Shown here: in pieces, positions 18,604 through 27,456 of the stretch
Layout: each line of letters opens with the position of its first letter
How positions within the stretch are numbered: position 1 is the first letter of the stretch
Translations under genes and position numbers: made by a program
DNA from: Roseitranquillus sp963776845
Lineage (GTDB): Bacteria; Pseudomonadota; Alphaproteobacteria; Rhodobacterales; Rhodobacteraceae
Direction of reading: 5' to 3'
Assembly (NCBI GenBank): GCA_963776845.1
Contig: CAVZOJ010000007.1
Location: 124,001-188,000 of the forward strand
Length of the DNA: 64,000 nucleotides
The notes under the pieces: generated by a model
Seen by the model: only the letters and a program-made list of their open reading frames with translations
What the model was told of the DNA's origin: nothing
The model's database searches: none

Positions 18604-20674
18604 ATGCTGGACATCAACGCCGCGACAGACGTCACGACGGCCGAACCGACGACCTATCTGGTGCCGAAGATGGGCGAGTACGCTGTTTCCAACACCGCCT
18701 ACTATTCGTCGCTCTTCATCACCGACATCGATCCCGGGGAGGAGGAAATGAGCCCCCTCGAAGGGCCGATCGACGCCTTCGCGAAGCTGCCCGATACCGG
18801 GGCCGGTGTCGACCGGGTGGCCGAGGGTGTCCTTCTCACCCATGAGCAGGGTTGGTTCCAAAAGGGTTTGGCGCTCGGCGAACTGCTCCACTCCCTCTGC
18901 CTCGCGCCGGGCGAAGTAACCAAGATCGCCGTGATCGACTGGCAGCGGCGCGTCTCGGCCGTGCAGAGCGACAGCACCACGCAGGCCGAGAGCGTCTTGG
19001 CGCAGACAGTTCAGGATCTCGGCTCGCGCGAGGTGCAGGAATCCGTCGCGAAGGAACGGCAGACGGGCCAGTCGACGACCAGCGCGACCGCAACTTAGAT
19101 GCAGGGCGGCGGCAACGTCGGGTTCCTGATTGGCGGGGCTTCGTCCTCGACCGCGCTGTCGCAGCGTCTGGGCCAAGCCTCCTCGATGAGCAACGGAGCG
19201 CGGAGCCTCGCCGCCGAGTTCGAGCCGTGAAATCAGCCAGCGGACCGGCGAATTGTCGCAGGCGACGCGCTCACGCCGCTCGACGCAGATCAAGGAGACG
19301 AGTGAGAGCGAGACCCAGAACGTCTCGACCCGCGTGGTCGCGAATTACAACCGGATGCACGCCCTGACAGTGCAGTACTACGAGGTGCTGCAGGTCTACG
19401 AGCTTAAAACCCGCGTCGCCAAGGCCCAGCGCGTGCTCTACGTGCCGATGAAGGTGATGGACTTCACGCCGGAGAACATCGAACTGCACCGGGAAACGCT
19501 GATCGCGATCGCGACCGACCTCGGTCTTGGCGACCTGCGCGAACTGCTTCTGAAGCTCAATGACGAGCAGGGGCTGCGCAAGGACCTCGCGGCGGTGGAA
19601 GAGCGTGCCACAGCGCTGGGCCAGGCGCGGGACGCGGCCCGCGCTGACATGATGGAACACCGCTCGAAATACCGGATTGCCGCGGCAGAGTTTCAGGCTG
19701 CGGTGGATACCGGCATCATCGAGCAATCGTGGGTGGATCGCTACTTCCAGTTGAGAGGCCAATACGAGGCAGCAGAGGCCGCGCATGCGGGCGTCGTCGC
19801 AGCGCTCAAGGGCCTGCGCACCATTGTCAACGTCACGAACAAGCAGCTGACCGAATTCCTGCAGCGCGACCGGCTGGTGATGAACCAGCTGATGTGGATG
19901 CGCCTCGACGCGCACCGCATCTTCAGGCTTGTCGCGCCCTATTCCTACGAGGGCGCCTCCCTCGCCGCGCTGATCGATCCGAATCCGCTCGGCGTCTTCG
20001 GCAACCGCGTCGCGTTCCGCTGCCAATTCAACGACGCGCGGGCGGAGCGCGCCTTCTCGCGGAAGTTCGAGCAGGACGTGAACGACGAGCTGACGGCGCG
20101 GGTCGTCCTGCCGTCCCCCGGTGTCTTCGCCGAGGCGGTTCTGGGACAGTCGAACGCGGCGGAAAAGTTGGACATCACGCGCTTCTGGGACTGGGCCGCC
20201 TCTCCGATCCCGATCCTGCCGCCGGATTTCCAGCCGATCGCAAGCGACAGCCGCGCGCGCGACATCGAACTTGCCGGCGGCAGCCTCGATCCCTCCCTCG
20301 CCCATCTGCCTGGGCTCCAGGCTTTGCCGGGGTCGTCCATGGGCGCGCTGCTCTCGGCGATGCAGTCGGCCTCGATGTTCCGCGACATGTCGGGCCTGGC
20401 GGCGGCGGCCTCCGCTGCGGCCGGCGCTGGCGAGTCCGCCGCCAGCGGCGCGTCGAGCGCCTCCGAAGCCGCGCTTGGTGCGCAGCAGGCGTATTCCGAA
20501 GCCATCGTAGGCTTGGCCAACAGCGAGGCCGGGAAGGCCGCTATGCAGCTCGCCATGACGCGGGTGCCCGGCGCGAAGGCGGCCACCGTCCTGGGCGGCC
20601 TCATCAACTCTGGCGCCGGTTCCTCGAGCACGAAGGGTCCCGACGCAACAGCTGCCCCTGCGGGCACCGGATGA
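18604..20674 (+). pseudogene. Large unrecognised protein, interrupted by a stop codon and a frameshift
   Basis: ATG 18604 follows AAGGGG. The frame reads to an in-frame TAG at 19096 (after SATAT), continues coherently as MQGGGNVGFLIGG to about 19225, then needs removal of one extra C to continue as REISQRTGELSQ to 20674. Corrected length is 689 residues. The N-terminal 160 residues include LAPGEVTKIAVIDWQRR. Next comes a Gln/Ser/Thr-rich linker, then a long helical region (KAQRVLYVPMKVMDFTPENI onward), then a block containing VFAEAVLGQSNAAEKLDITR and an Ala/Ser/Gly-rich tail. There is no signal peptide. I do not recognise a named family. The TAG sits where CAG would be natural. Confidence 0.6.
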
Positions 20675-20770
20675 CGCGCCTTCCGATCAAGTGTCTGATG
20701 CCTGCTGTGCCTCGACGGCTACATGCGCGACCGGGTCGATCGGCCTCGCCATCCATTATGAAGGCACCGC

Positions 20771-20899
20771 ATGAATTCCACCGCCAACACCGGCGTCGAC
20801 GCCTCTTCGGACGAGTCCGTGTCTGGTGACGCTGTCCTCGTCGGCCTGATACGAGGAACCGGTGCGGCATTTCGGCTGACCCAACCTCTTTTCAGGTAG
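20771..20899 (+). CDS. Small hypothetical protein downstream of the unknown gene
   Basis: A 42-codon frame starting MNSTANTGVDASSDESVSGD and ending PLFR, about 100 bases after the large unknown gene. An AAGG-containing stretch lies nine bases before the ATG. The acidic Ser/Thr-rich start and a short hydrophobic middle are compatible with a real peptide, but nothing beyond context supports expression. Confidence 0.3.
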   Translation: MNSTANTGVDASSDESVSGDAVLVGLIRGTGAAFRLTQPLFR

Positions 20900-20965
20900 A
20901 CCGGCTGCGCTAGCGTGATCGGCCGCTCCGCGCCGTCAGCCACTATCTCTCCCCGAGAACAACAA

Positions 20966-20990
20966 AGGCGCGCGGAACCTCCGCGCGCCT
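20966..20990 (-). terminator. Rho-independent terminator of hsp20
   Basis: AGGCGCGCGG (20966-20975) pairs perfectly with CCGCGCGCCT (20981-20990) around a five-base loop. On the minus strand the stem is followed by TTTGTTGTT. It lies 45 bases past the hsp20 stop codon. Confidence 0.75.
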
Positions 20991-21034
20991 GAACTCTGGA
21001 CGGGCCAAACCGGATGCGGCCAGCAGTCCCGCGC

Positions 21035-21502
21035 TTAGGCGGCTTGCTTCTCGACGGCCTTGTGCTCAACCGTCTCGCCCTTGGCGATTTCAATGGTGCG
21101 GGGCTTCAGCGCCTCCGGCACCTCGCGGGCGAGGTCGATGTTGAGCATGCCATTGACGTGGCTGGCGCCCGTCACGCGGACATGCTCGGCAAGGGCAAAC
21201 CGGCGCTCGAACGCGCGGGTCGCGATGCCGCGATGCAGGTACTTGCGATCGCTGTCATCGTCGGCCTTGCGGGCGGTGACGATCAGCGAGTTCTCCCGCA
21301 CCTCGACGTTCAGCTCGTCGTCGGTGAAGCCCGCCACGGCAATCGAGATGCGCCAGGCGTCATCTGCCGTCTTCTCGATGTTGTAGGGGGGATAGGTGTT
21401 CTGGCTGACATTGCTGTCGGCCATTACGCGGTCCATCAGGTCGGCGAGCTGGTCGAAACCGACGGTCGCGCGGTAGAGCGGTGCAAGATCAAACGTACGC
21501 AT
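21035..21502 (-). CDS. Small heat-shock protein (Hsp20/IbpA type)
   Basis: A 155-residue alpha-crystallin-domain chaperone that holds unfolding proteins for later refolding by DnaK and ClpB. The start MRTFDLAPLYRATVGFDQLA and YPPYNIEKTADDAWRISIAV are typical of IbpA-like class A proteins in alphaproteobacteria. The domain ends with the conserved GMLNIDLAREVPE (A-x-x-x-n-GxLxIxL motif), and the short tail carries RTIEIAKG. The start at 21502 is fixed by AGAGGA upstream, which is sequestered in a ROSE-type hairpin. A strong hairpin terminator follows the gene. Confidence 0.93.
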   Translation of the reverse strand: MRTFDLAPLYRATVGFDQLADLMDRVMADSNVSQNTYPPYNIEKTADDAWRISIAVAGFTDDELNVEVRENSLIVTARKADDDSDRKYLHRGIATRAFERRFALAEHVRVTGASHVNGMLNIDLAREVPEALKPRTIEIAKGETVEHKAVEKQAA

Positions 21503-21590
21503 GTTTTGCCATCCTCTTAGAGCGATAACGATGCATGCCCGCCCATTGGGGGCCGGGCGTGTGCCAGCGCCACTTCGGGCCATCCGGCAC
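21503..21590 (-). promoter_or_regulatory. ROSE-type RNA thermometer in the hsp20 leader
   Basis: In the leader, UCGCU (complement of 21521-21525) can pair with AGGA of the ribosome site (21512-21515), leaving one G bulged, closed by a C-UAA-G mini-loop. This is the signature of ROSE elements: a U(U/C)GCU strand with a bulged G opposite AGGA. A GC-rich hairpin from GCCCG and GGGCGGGC lies just upstream (around 21535-21560). Heat would melt the last hairpin and expose the ribosome site. The 5' limit of the leader is not defined. Confidence 0.75.
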
Positions 21591-21628
21591 CGTCTGATCT
21601 GGAGAGCGAGTCCGGCGATTTCAAGAGG

Positions 21629-22312
21629 TCAGGGGGGCCCCATCATCGCCTCGAGGCCCTTGATCACGCCTGCCGCCTCGAGCGCGAGGGCGGCCTCGGT
21701 GCGCTTGACCTTCGTACTTGCGGACAGGACTCCGACGAGGCTGAGATTGCCGCGATCCGACAGCAGGAGTGGTGATCCGCTTTCGCCCGGCCTGACGTCG
21801 CAGCTGAGGGTCGCAAGGCCCGACCAGTCTGCAAGGATCGGACACAGGCGCTCACGCGCGCGCTCACCCTGCCCGCCGCGATACGAGGCCAGGAAGGTCG
21901 GCATCGCCGCCGCCGGAGTGACGACAGGAATTGGGCGCGCCACCTCGTGCGGCACGGGTTCGGCCAGGCGGACGAGGCCGGCATCATGCTGCAGCCGCGC
22001 CACGCCTTCGTCGGTCGCGGCGCCAAGGAACAAGGGGTGCACGACGAGGTCGCGTACCGTGAACTTGACCGACTTGTGCCCGGGATAGGCACCGGTCCGG
22101 AATGACATGCGTCTAGGGCGCCGAACGTCACCCGCTTCAGGGTCGAGGAGGCAGTGGCCGGCCGTCAACACGAGGTCCTCGGCGATCAGCGCGCCCGTGC
22201 AGGCGCCTCGCTCGAATCGCAGCAGGCCGACCGCCGCCATCGCCGGAGCCTCCGCCCAGGCCGGCGCCACCACCAGGCAGGCCAACGCCGAGAACAGGAG
22301 AATGCGGAGCAC
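21629..22312 (-). CDS. Secreted trypsin-like serine protease
   Basis: A 227-residue chymotrypsin-fold (S1) protease. A signal peptide (LLFSALACLVVAPAWA, cleavage near residue 20) is followed by the catalytic His in VLTAGHCL, Asp in QHDAGLVRL and Ser in RPGESGSPLLL. It probably acts in the periplasm or outside the cell. The GTG start at 22312 directly follows the glcF stop (TGAGTG), so the two may be cotranscribed by accident of position. No PDZ domain is present, so it is not DegP. Confidence 0.85.
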   Translation of the reverse strand: MLRILLFSALACLVVAPAWAEAPAMAAVGLLRFERGACTGALIAEDLVLTAGHCLLDPEAGDVRRPRRMSFRTGAYPGHKSVKFTVRDLVVHPLFLGAATDEGVARLQHDAGLVRLAEPVPHEVARPIPVVTPAAAMPTFLASYRGGQGERARERLCPILADWSGLATLSCDVRPGESGSPLLLSDRGNLSLVGVLSASTKVKRTEAALALEAAGVIKGLEAMMGPP

Positions 22313-23683
22313 TCAATGCCTGCTTAGGGCCGGGGGCTTCGGGCCGCCCGTCGCCCAATCGAGAAGCTCGACCGTGTGGACGACCGGCGTGTCGATGCCT
22401 GATCCGATCTGCATCATGCAGCCGATGTTGCCGGCAGCGACGACCTCTGGCGCAGTGGCAGTTATCGTCGCGATCTTGCGCTGCTTGAGCTGCGCCGAGA
22501 TCTCGGGCTGCATCAGGTTGTACGTCCCCGCGGACCCGCAGCATAGGTGGCCGTCGGCCGGCTCCACGACCTCGAAGCCCGCGTGCCTGAGCAGCGCCTT
22601 GGGGTGGGTCCTGATCTTCTGCCCGTGCTGGAGGGAGCAGGCGGCGTGGTACGCAACGCGCATGCCCGCCCCTTCCCACGTCTTCTGGTGGCCCCGGTCT
22701 GCGGCGGCCGCGTCCGTCCCCGCCACCGCGCGCCGCGCCGGGTTCGCGTCGCTCCGGCTGGCCTCCGGCATGAGGACTGCCAGAAGCTCCGAGACGTCGA
22801 CGGCGAGATCGCTGACCCGCGCCGCATCGTCGGCCTTCGGTCCGGTCCGCAGCATGTGGCCATAGTCCTTGACCGTGGTGCCGCAGCCGGATGTGTTGAT
22901 GACGATCGCGTCTAGCCCCTCGCCGCGCACCTCGGCCATCCACGCCGCGATGTTGGCGGCGGCGAAGCGATGCGCCTCGTCTTCCTTGCCCATGTGGTGC
23001 ACCAGCGCACCGCAGCAGCCGGTACCCCGGGCGACGACCACCTCGCAGCCCAGCCGCGTCAGCAGGCGGATCGTCGCATCGTTGATGTCGGTATTGAGCG
23101 CACGCTGAGCGCAGCCGGTCATCAGCGCCACCCGCTTCCTCCGCTCGCCCTCGGCCGGAAAGACCTGCGGTTCGTCGTTGCGGCTGACCGCCGGGAGCCT
23201 GGCCGGCGCCATCTCGAGCATGGCGCGCAGGCGCGAGTCGGGCAGCATTCCGCGGAACGGGCGGCCGATCCGCGCGGCCAGCATGGCCAGCCGAAAGCGA
23301 CGCGGATAGGGCAGCACCCGCGCCAGAGTCCAGCGCAGCGCCCGGTCCATCGGCGGCCGGCGGTATGTCCGCTCGATATGGACGCGCGCATGGTCGACGA
23401 GATGCATGTAGTGCACGCCGGAGGGGCACGTCGTCATGCAGGCGAGGCACGACAGGCAGCGGTCGATGTGCTTGACCGTCTTCGCGTCGGCCGGACGGTC
23501 GTTCTCCAGCATGTCCTTGATGAGGTAGATGCGACCGCGTGGGCTGTCGAGTTCGTCGCCCAGCGTCACGTAGGTCGGGCACGTTGCCGTGCAGAACCCG
23601 CAATGGACGCAGGCGCGAAGCACCTCGTTCGATCGCGCCGTCGCTGGGTCGCGCAGTTGTTCCGGAGTGAAGTTGGTCTGCAT
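22313..23683 (-). CDS. glcF: Glycolate oxidase iron-sulfur subunit
   Basis: A 456-residue electron-transfer subunit of the membrane-associated glycolate oxidase. Two ferredoxin-type [4Fe-4S] motifs occur near the N-terminus: CVHCGFCTATCP and CLSCLACMTTCP. Two CCG-type domains follow, TGCAQR...GTGCCGALVHH and HAACSLQHGQ...GHLCCGSAGTYN, as in heterodisulfide reductase-like proteins. The ATG directly follows the glcE stop (TAGATG). Together with GlcD and GlcE it oxidises glycolate to glyoxylate and passes electrons to quinone. Confidence 0.93.
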   Translation of the reverse strand: MQTNFTPEQLRDPATARSNEVLRACVHCGFCTATCPTYVTLGDELDSPRGRIYLIKDMLENDRPADAKTVKHIDRCLSCLACMTTCPSGVHYMHLVDHARVHIERTYRRPPMDRALRWTLARVLPYPRRFRLAMLAARIGRPFRGMLPDSRLRAMLEMAPARLPAVSRNDEPQVFPAEGERRKRVALMTGCAQRALNTDINDATIRLLTRLGCEVVVARGTGCCGALVHHMGKEDEAHRFAAANIAAWMAEVRGEGLDAIVINTSGCGTTVKDYGHMLRTGPKADDAARVSDLAVDVSELLAVLMPEASRSDANPARRAVAGTDAAAADRGHQKTWEGAGMRVAYHAACSLQHGQKIRTHPKALLRHAGFEVVEPADGHLCCGSAGTYNLMQPEISAQLKQRKIATITATAPEVVAAGNIGCMMQIGSGIDTPVVHTVELLDWATGGPKPPALSRH

Positions 23684-24838
23684 CTAACTCAGTGCCGTCT
23701 CGGTTGTCGCGTCCATCAGGCCGGGATTGAGGATCCCGTGCGGGTCGAAGCGCTGGCGCAGGCCGGCACTCAGCCGGGCCACAGGCGCCGGCTCGGGTTG
23801 GAACGCGCCGAAGCGGCGGAGTGTTTCCGGCGCCGCCCGAACCAGCGTCGCGTGGCCCCCGAGCCCGGCCAAGGCGGAGCGCACGTCGGTTCCGGGCGAC
23901 ACGCCCGCCCAGATCAGCGCGCCACCCCAGTCGAGGAGCAGACGCGCCGAGCCGAGCCGTTCGGCGACCTGAGGCGCGGACGACGCCCGCACCCCGATGC
24001 GCCACACATCATCCTGGCTCCCGGCGAGCGGGAGGGCGTCCCTGACCTCTCGCCACGTCCGTGCGACGGCCTCGCCGTCCCGCTCCAGGTGCACCACGCC
24101 GAAGCCTGCCAGAATGCCGGTCAGCGCGGCCGCGCGATAGGCGACCGAGCTCTCGAACCCCTCGATCCGGATCAGCGCCCCCCGACCAGGATCATAAGCG
24201 GCACCCGTGACCTCGTAGGGCGAGGCCAAGGCCGCAGCCATTGCGCGCACCGCGGCAGCCACGTCGAGGTCCGCGACCGTCAACGTCGCCGCCGCCTCCG
24301 GCGCAGGCAGCACCTTGAACGCGACTTCGGTCAGGACGCCGAGGGTTCCGTAGGATCCGGCCATGAGCTTGACCAGGTCATAGCCCGTGACGTTCTTCAT
24401 CACCCGCCCGCCGTTCCGCATCACGGTGCCGGTGCCGTCGACGAACCGGACGCCCAGCATGAAGTCGCGCGCGGCACCCACCTGCACCCGCCGCGGTCCG
24501 CTGACGTTCGCCGCGGCGACGCCGCCGATGGTCGGCTCGCCGTCGGTGCCGAGAAGGGCGCGGTGGTCCATCGGCTCGAACGGCAGGCGCTGCCGCTCGG
24601 TCGCCAGCAGCGCCTCGACCTCCGCGACGGGCGTGCCCGCCCGCACAACGAGGGTCAGCGCGCCGGGCTCGTAAAGCTCGACACCGGCGAGACCCGCCGT
24701 CGACAGCACGTCGCCGCCGGTCGGGTTGCCGACCCGCCGCGTCCCGCCGCCCTCGACGCGCATCGGCCGGCCGCTACGCGCCGCCTCTCCGACGACGCCT
24801 GCCAGCTCTTCTTCGCTCTCCGGTCGATGCTCCGCCAT
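23684..24838 (-). CDS. glcE: Glycolate oxidase FAD-binding subunit
   Basis: A 384-residue subunit of the PCMH-type FAD-binding family. The FAD site spans MRVEGGGTRRVGNPTGG, LLGTDGEPTIGGVAAANVSGP and VMKNVTGYDLVKLMAGSYGTLG, the last being diagnostic for GlcE. ATG 24838 (MAEHRPESEEELA) has CTGGAGGT ahead of it; an open frame runs further upstream but without homology. Between it and glcD, about 1.1 kb of a decayed hydrolase gene interrupts the normal glcD-glcE junction. Confidence 0.92.
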   Translation of the reverse strand: MAEHRPESEEELAGVVGEAARSGRPMRVEGGGTRRVGNPTGGDVLSTAGLAGVELYEPGALTLVVRAGTPVAEVEALLATERQRLPFEPMDHRALLGTDGEPTIGGVAAANVSGPRRVQVGAARDFMLGVRFVDGTGTVMRNGGRVMKNVTGYDLVKLMAGSYGTLGVLTEVAFKVLPAPEAAATLTVADLDVAAAVRAMAAALASPYEVTGAAYDPGRGALIRIEGFESSVAYRAAALTGILAGFGVVHLERDGEAVARTWREVRDALPLAGSQDDVWRIGVRASSAPQVAERLGSARLLLDWGGALIWAGVSPGTDVRSALAGLGGHATLVRAAPETLRRFGAFQPEPAPVARLSAGLRQRFDPHGILNPGLMDATTETALS

Positions 24839-24929
24839 GCATACCTCCAGGTCAGAGCATGCGGGCAACGCCGGCCGGGACGCAACCCGCCCAGCCGCTG
24901 CCGGTCGGCAGTTGCGCGTCGATGTCGCG

Positions 24930-25817
24930 TCAGTCCGGCGCCGCCTCGAGGAAAGCGTAAGGGTCCGTCGGTTCGAGTTGGTCCGCGGCATTGCCGGCGT
25001 AGAGGGAACCGTCGGTCAGCATGAGCCGCAAGACCGGCGCGCCTTCGGAGAAGTCGAGCCCGGCGAGGTCGAGCCAGAAGACGTTCGGGCTGCGCGTCGA
25101 GTTCGAGGTAATAGCGCAGGTTCTTCTGGTCCGAGACCGAGCGGTCGCGTCGTCTACATCCTTCGGAAGCGTGTCGATGTAGAACGAGGGGCGCGCGAAG
25201 CGGTCGGCCGCACGGTTCGTGGCGGGCACCATCGTGAGCCCCCCGATCTCGCGCCAGTAGGCATCGAGAGCCAGTTGCTGATCGTAAGCTGAATCGCCGC
25301 TGGCATCGCTGATCGACAGATGCACGGTCCCGGCCGCGCCGTCCGGCGACTCCGCAGGCACGACGCAGAACGGCTCTTGGGAAAGATCAGCCACGGCCTC
25401 CGCGACCGTCGCGTAGTTGTCTAGAACGTACTGCGTTCACGCGGCGATCGACATCGGCTTGCTTCCCTCGGCCGGTGGCGCCTCCGGACAGACCGAATCG
25501 GAAAGGTAAAGCAGGTTCGCCACCAGCCCCGCCTCGTTCATGCCGTCTGCGGTGCCGACGTCGAAGGCGCTGGCGAAAACGCTGCCGAACTCCGATGTCG
25601 AGGTGATCGAGTCCGGGTCCGCCGCGCCTCTGCGCTCCATCCCGCGCTGGAAAACCCAGAGGTTGGTCCCGATGTCGTTCTTCCAGTCCATGCTTCGCAG
25701 CGTGATGACGCTGCCGTTCTCGCCGACGAACAGGCCGCGGGTGCAGGCGTCCGCTATTCCCACGGTCATTGTTCCGGCCAGCACGGCGGTGACAACTCTT
25801 CGACAGATCAGGTTCAT
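24930..25817 (-). pseudogene. Choloylglycine/penicillin-acylase-type hydrolase, decayed
   Basis: The reading starts at 25817 with a signal peptide ending IADA and then Cys-Thr-Arg (CTRGLFVGENGSVITLRSMDW), the N-terminal nucleophile start of linear amide C-N hydrolases. TGA at 25437-25439 replaces an expected Trp codon after MSIAA; the frame continues with TQYVLDNYATVAEAV and LSISDASGDS. Near 25150-25180 residues are missing and the frame shifts twice: VSDQKNLRYY is in one frame, SPNVFWLDLAGLDFSEGAP in another. The family removes acyl groups from amides such as bile salts, penicillin V or acyl-homoserine lactones. A stop, a deletion and shifts together make this a true pseudogene. Confidence 0.82.
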
Positions 25818-25929
25818 TCCAGTTGCGCTCCCTCGTGTTGACCCAGCGGAAGCCTAGCAGCCGCCGAAATAGGCCGCGACGTCGAAGCGTGCGGCCTCCT
25901 GCGACATATGATCGGCGCGTGCGCCGTTT

Positions 25930-27378
25930 TCAGGCGGCGGACTGGAGCCCCTGCCGCCGCGCCTCCGATGCGGCGAGCGGGAACACCTTCGCGGGGTTCA
26001 ACAGCCAGTCAGGGTCGAAAACGTCCTTGACCCGCATCTGCGCCTCCAGGTCGTCCGGCCCGTACTGAACGTTCATCAGGTCGCGCTTCTCGACGCCGAC
26101 GCCATGCTCGCCCGTCAGGCAGCCGCCCACCTCGACGCAAAGCGTCAGGATGTCGGCGCCCATCGCCTCCGCCTTCTCCAGCTCGCCCTCTTCGTTGGCG
26201 TTGAACAGGATCAGCGGGTGCATGTTGCCGTCGCCCGCGTGGAAGACGTTCGCGACCTCTAGGCCGTACTTCCCGGACAGCTCCCGGATGCCGCCGAGGA
26301 CCCGTGGCAGCTCGCTCACCGGGATGGTGCCGTCCAGGCAGATGTAGTCGTTGATCTGCCCCATCGCTCCGAACGCCGACTTGCGCCCGAGCCAGATCCG
26401 CGCCGCCTCGTCCGCGTCCGCCGCCTCGCGCAGCTCGACCGGATCATGGCCGCGCGCGATCTGCTTGATGACGCCCAGCTGCTCGTCGATCTCGGCGTCC
26501 GATCCTTCCACCTCCACGATCAGCAGCGCTTCGCAGTCGGGGTAGCCGGCATGCGCGAAGGCCTCGCAGGCACGGATGCAGGGCCGGTCCATGAACTCGA
26601 TCGCCACCGGCAGGACGCCGGCCTTGATGATGTCGCTGACGCAGGCGCCTGCCACCTCGTTGGAGGAGAAGCCGATCAGAACGGGTCTCGCGCCCTCCGG
26701 CTTGGGCAGGATCCGCAGGGTCGCTTCCGTCACGACGCCGAGTTGCCCCTCCGACCCGCAGACGACGCCGAGCAGGTCCAGTCCGCCGGCATCGAGGTAG
26801 GCACCGCCGAGTTCGACCACCGTCCCGTCCATCAGCACCATCGTCACGCCGAGCAGGTTGTTCGTCGTCACCCCGTACTTGAGGCAATGCGCCCCGCCCG
26901 AATTCATCGCGATGTTGCCCGCAATGGCGCAGGCCAGCTGCGACGAGGGGTCCGGTGCGTAGAAGAACCCGTCATCCTCCACCGCGCCGGTGACGGAGAG
27001 GTTCGTGCGCCCCGTCTCGACCCGCATGAAGCGGTCCTCGTAGCTCGTCTCGAGCACGCGGTTCATCTTGGAGACGCCGAGGATCACGCTGTCCGCCGTC
27101 GGCAGCGCACCACCGGCCAGCGACGTGCCGGATCCGCGCGGCACCACCGGCACCCCCTCCTCGTGGCAAATGCGCAGCACCGCAGCGACCTCCTGCGTCG
27201 AAACCGGCAGCGTCACCGCCAGTGGCGGGCATTTGTAGGCCGTGAAGGCGTCGCACTCGTAGGCGCGAACCTCATGCTCCTCATGGATCACGGCGGCTTC
27301 CGGCAGGACCTTGGCCAGTCGCGCCACCAGCCGCGCCTTTCGGCCAACGATACCCGCATTTGGTTTCGGCATGTCCAT
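25930..27378 (-). CDS. glcD: Glycolate oxidase subunit GlcD (FAD-linked oxidase)
   Basis: The 482-residue catalytic FAD subunit of glycolate oxidase. It contains VVPRGSGTSLAGGALPTADSVIL, PDPSSQLACAIAGNIAMNSGG and the C-terminal metal and substrate block NVFHAGDGNMHPLILF, EVGGCLTGEHGVGVEKRD, WLLNPAKVFP, all typical of GlcD. ATG 27378 (MDMPKPNAG) is preceded by GGGAGGG. It is divergent from the DUF599 gene. glcE and glcF follow after a pseudogene, so polar effects on them are possible. Confidence 0.93.
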   Translation of the reverse strand: MDMPKPNAGIVGRKARLVARLAKVLPEAAVIHEEHEVRAYECDAFTAYKCPPLAVTLPVSTQEVAAVLRICHEEGVPVVPRGSGTSLAGGALPTADSVILGVSKMNRVLETSYEDRFMRVETGRTNLSVTGAVEDDGFFYAPDPSSQLACAIAGNIAMNSGGAHCLKYGVTTNNLLGVTMVLMDGTVVELGGAYLDAGGLDLLGVVCGSEGQLGVVTEATLRILPKPEGARPVLIGFSSNEVAGACVSDIIKAGVLPVAIEFMDRPCIRACEAFAHAGYPDCEALLIVEVEGSDAEIDEQLGVIKQIARGHDPVELREAADADEAARIWLGRKSAFGAMGQINDYICLDGTIPVSELPRVLGGIRELSGKYGLEVANVFHAGDGNMHPLILFNANEEGELEKAEAMGADILTLCVEVGGCLTGEHGVGVEKRDLMNVQYGPDDLEAQMRVKDVFDPDWLLNPAKVFPLAASEARRQGLQSAA

Positions 27379-27456
27379 GGCACGACCCTCCCTTGTGTAC
27401 ATGAGGTAGCCCCGAGCACGTTTTCCATCAAGCTGCGTCACTGTAGGATCGCCGCA

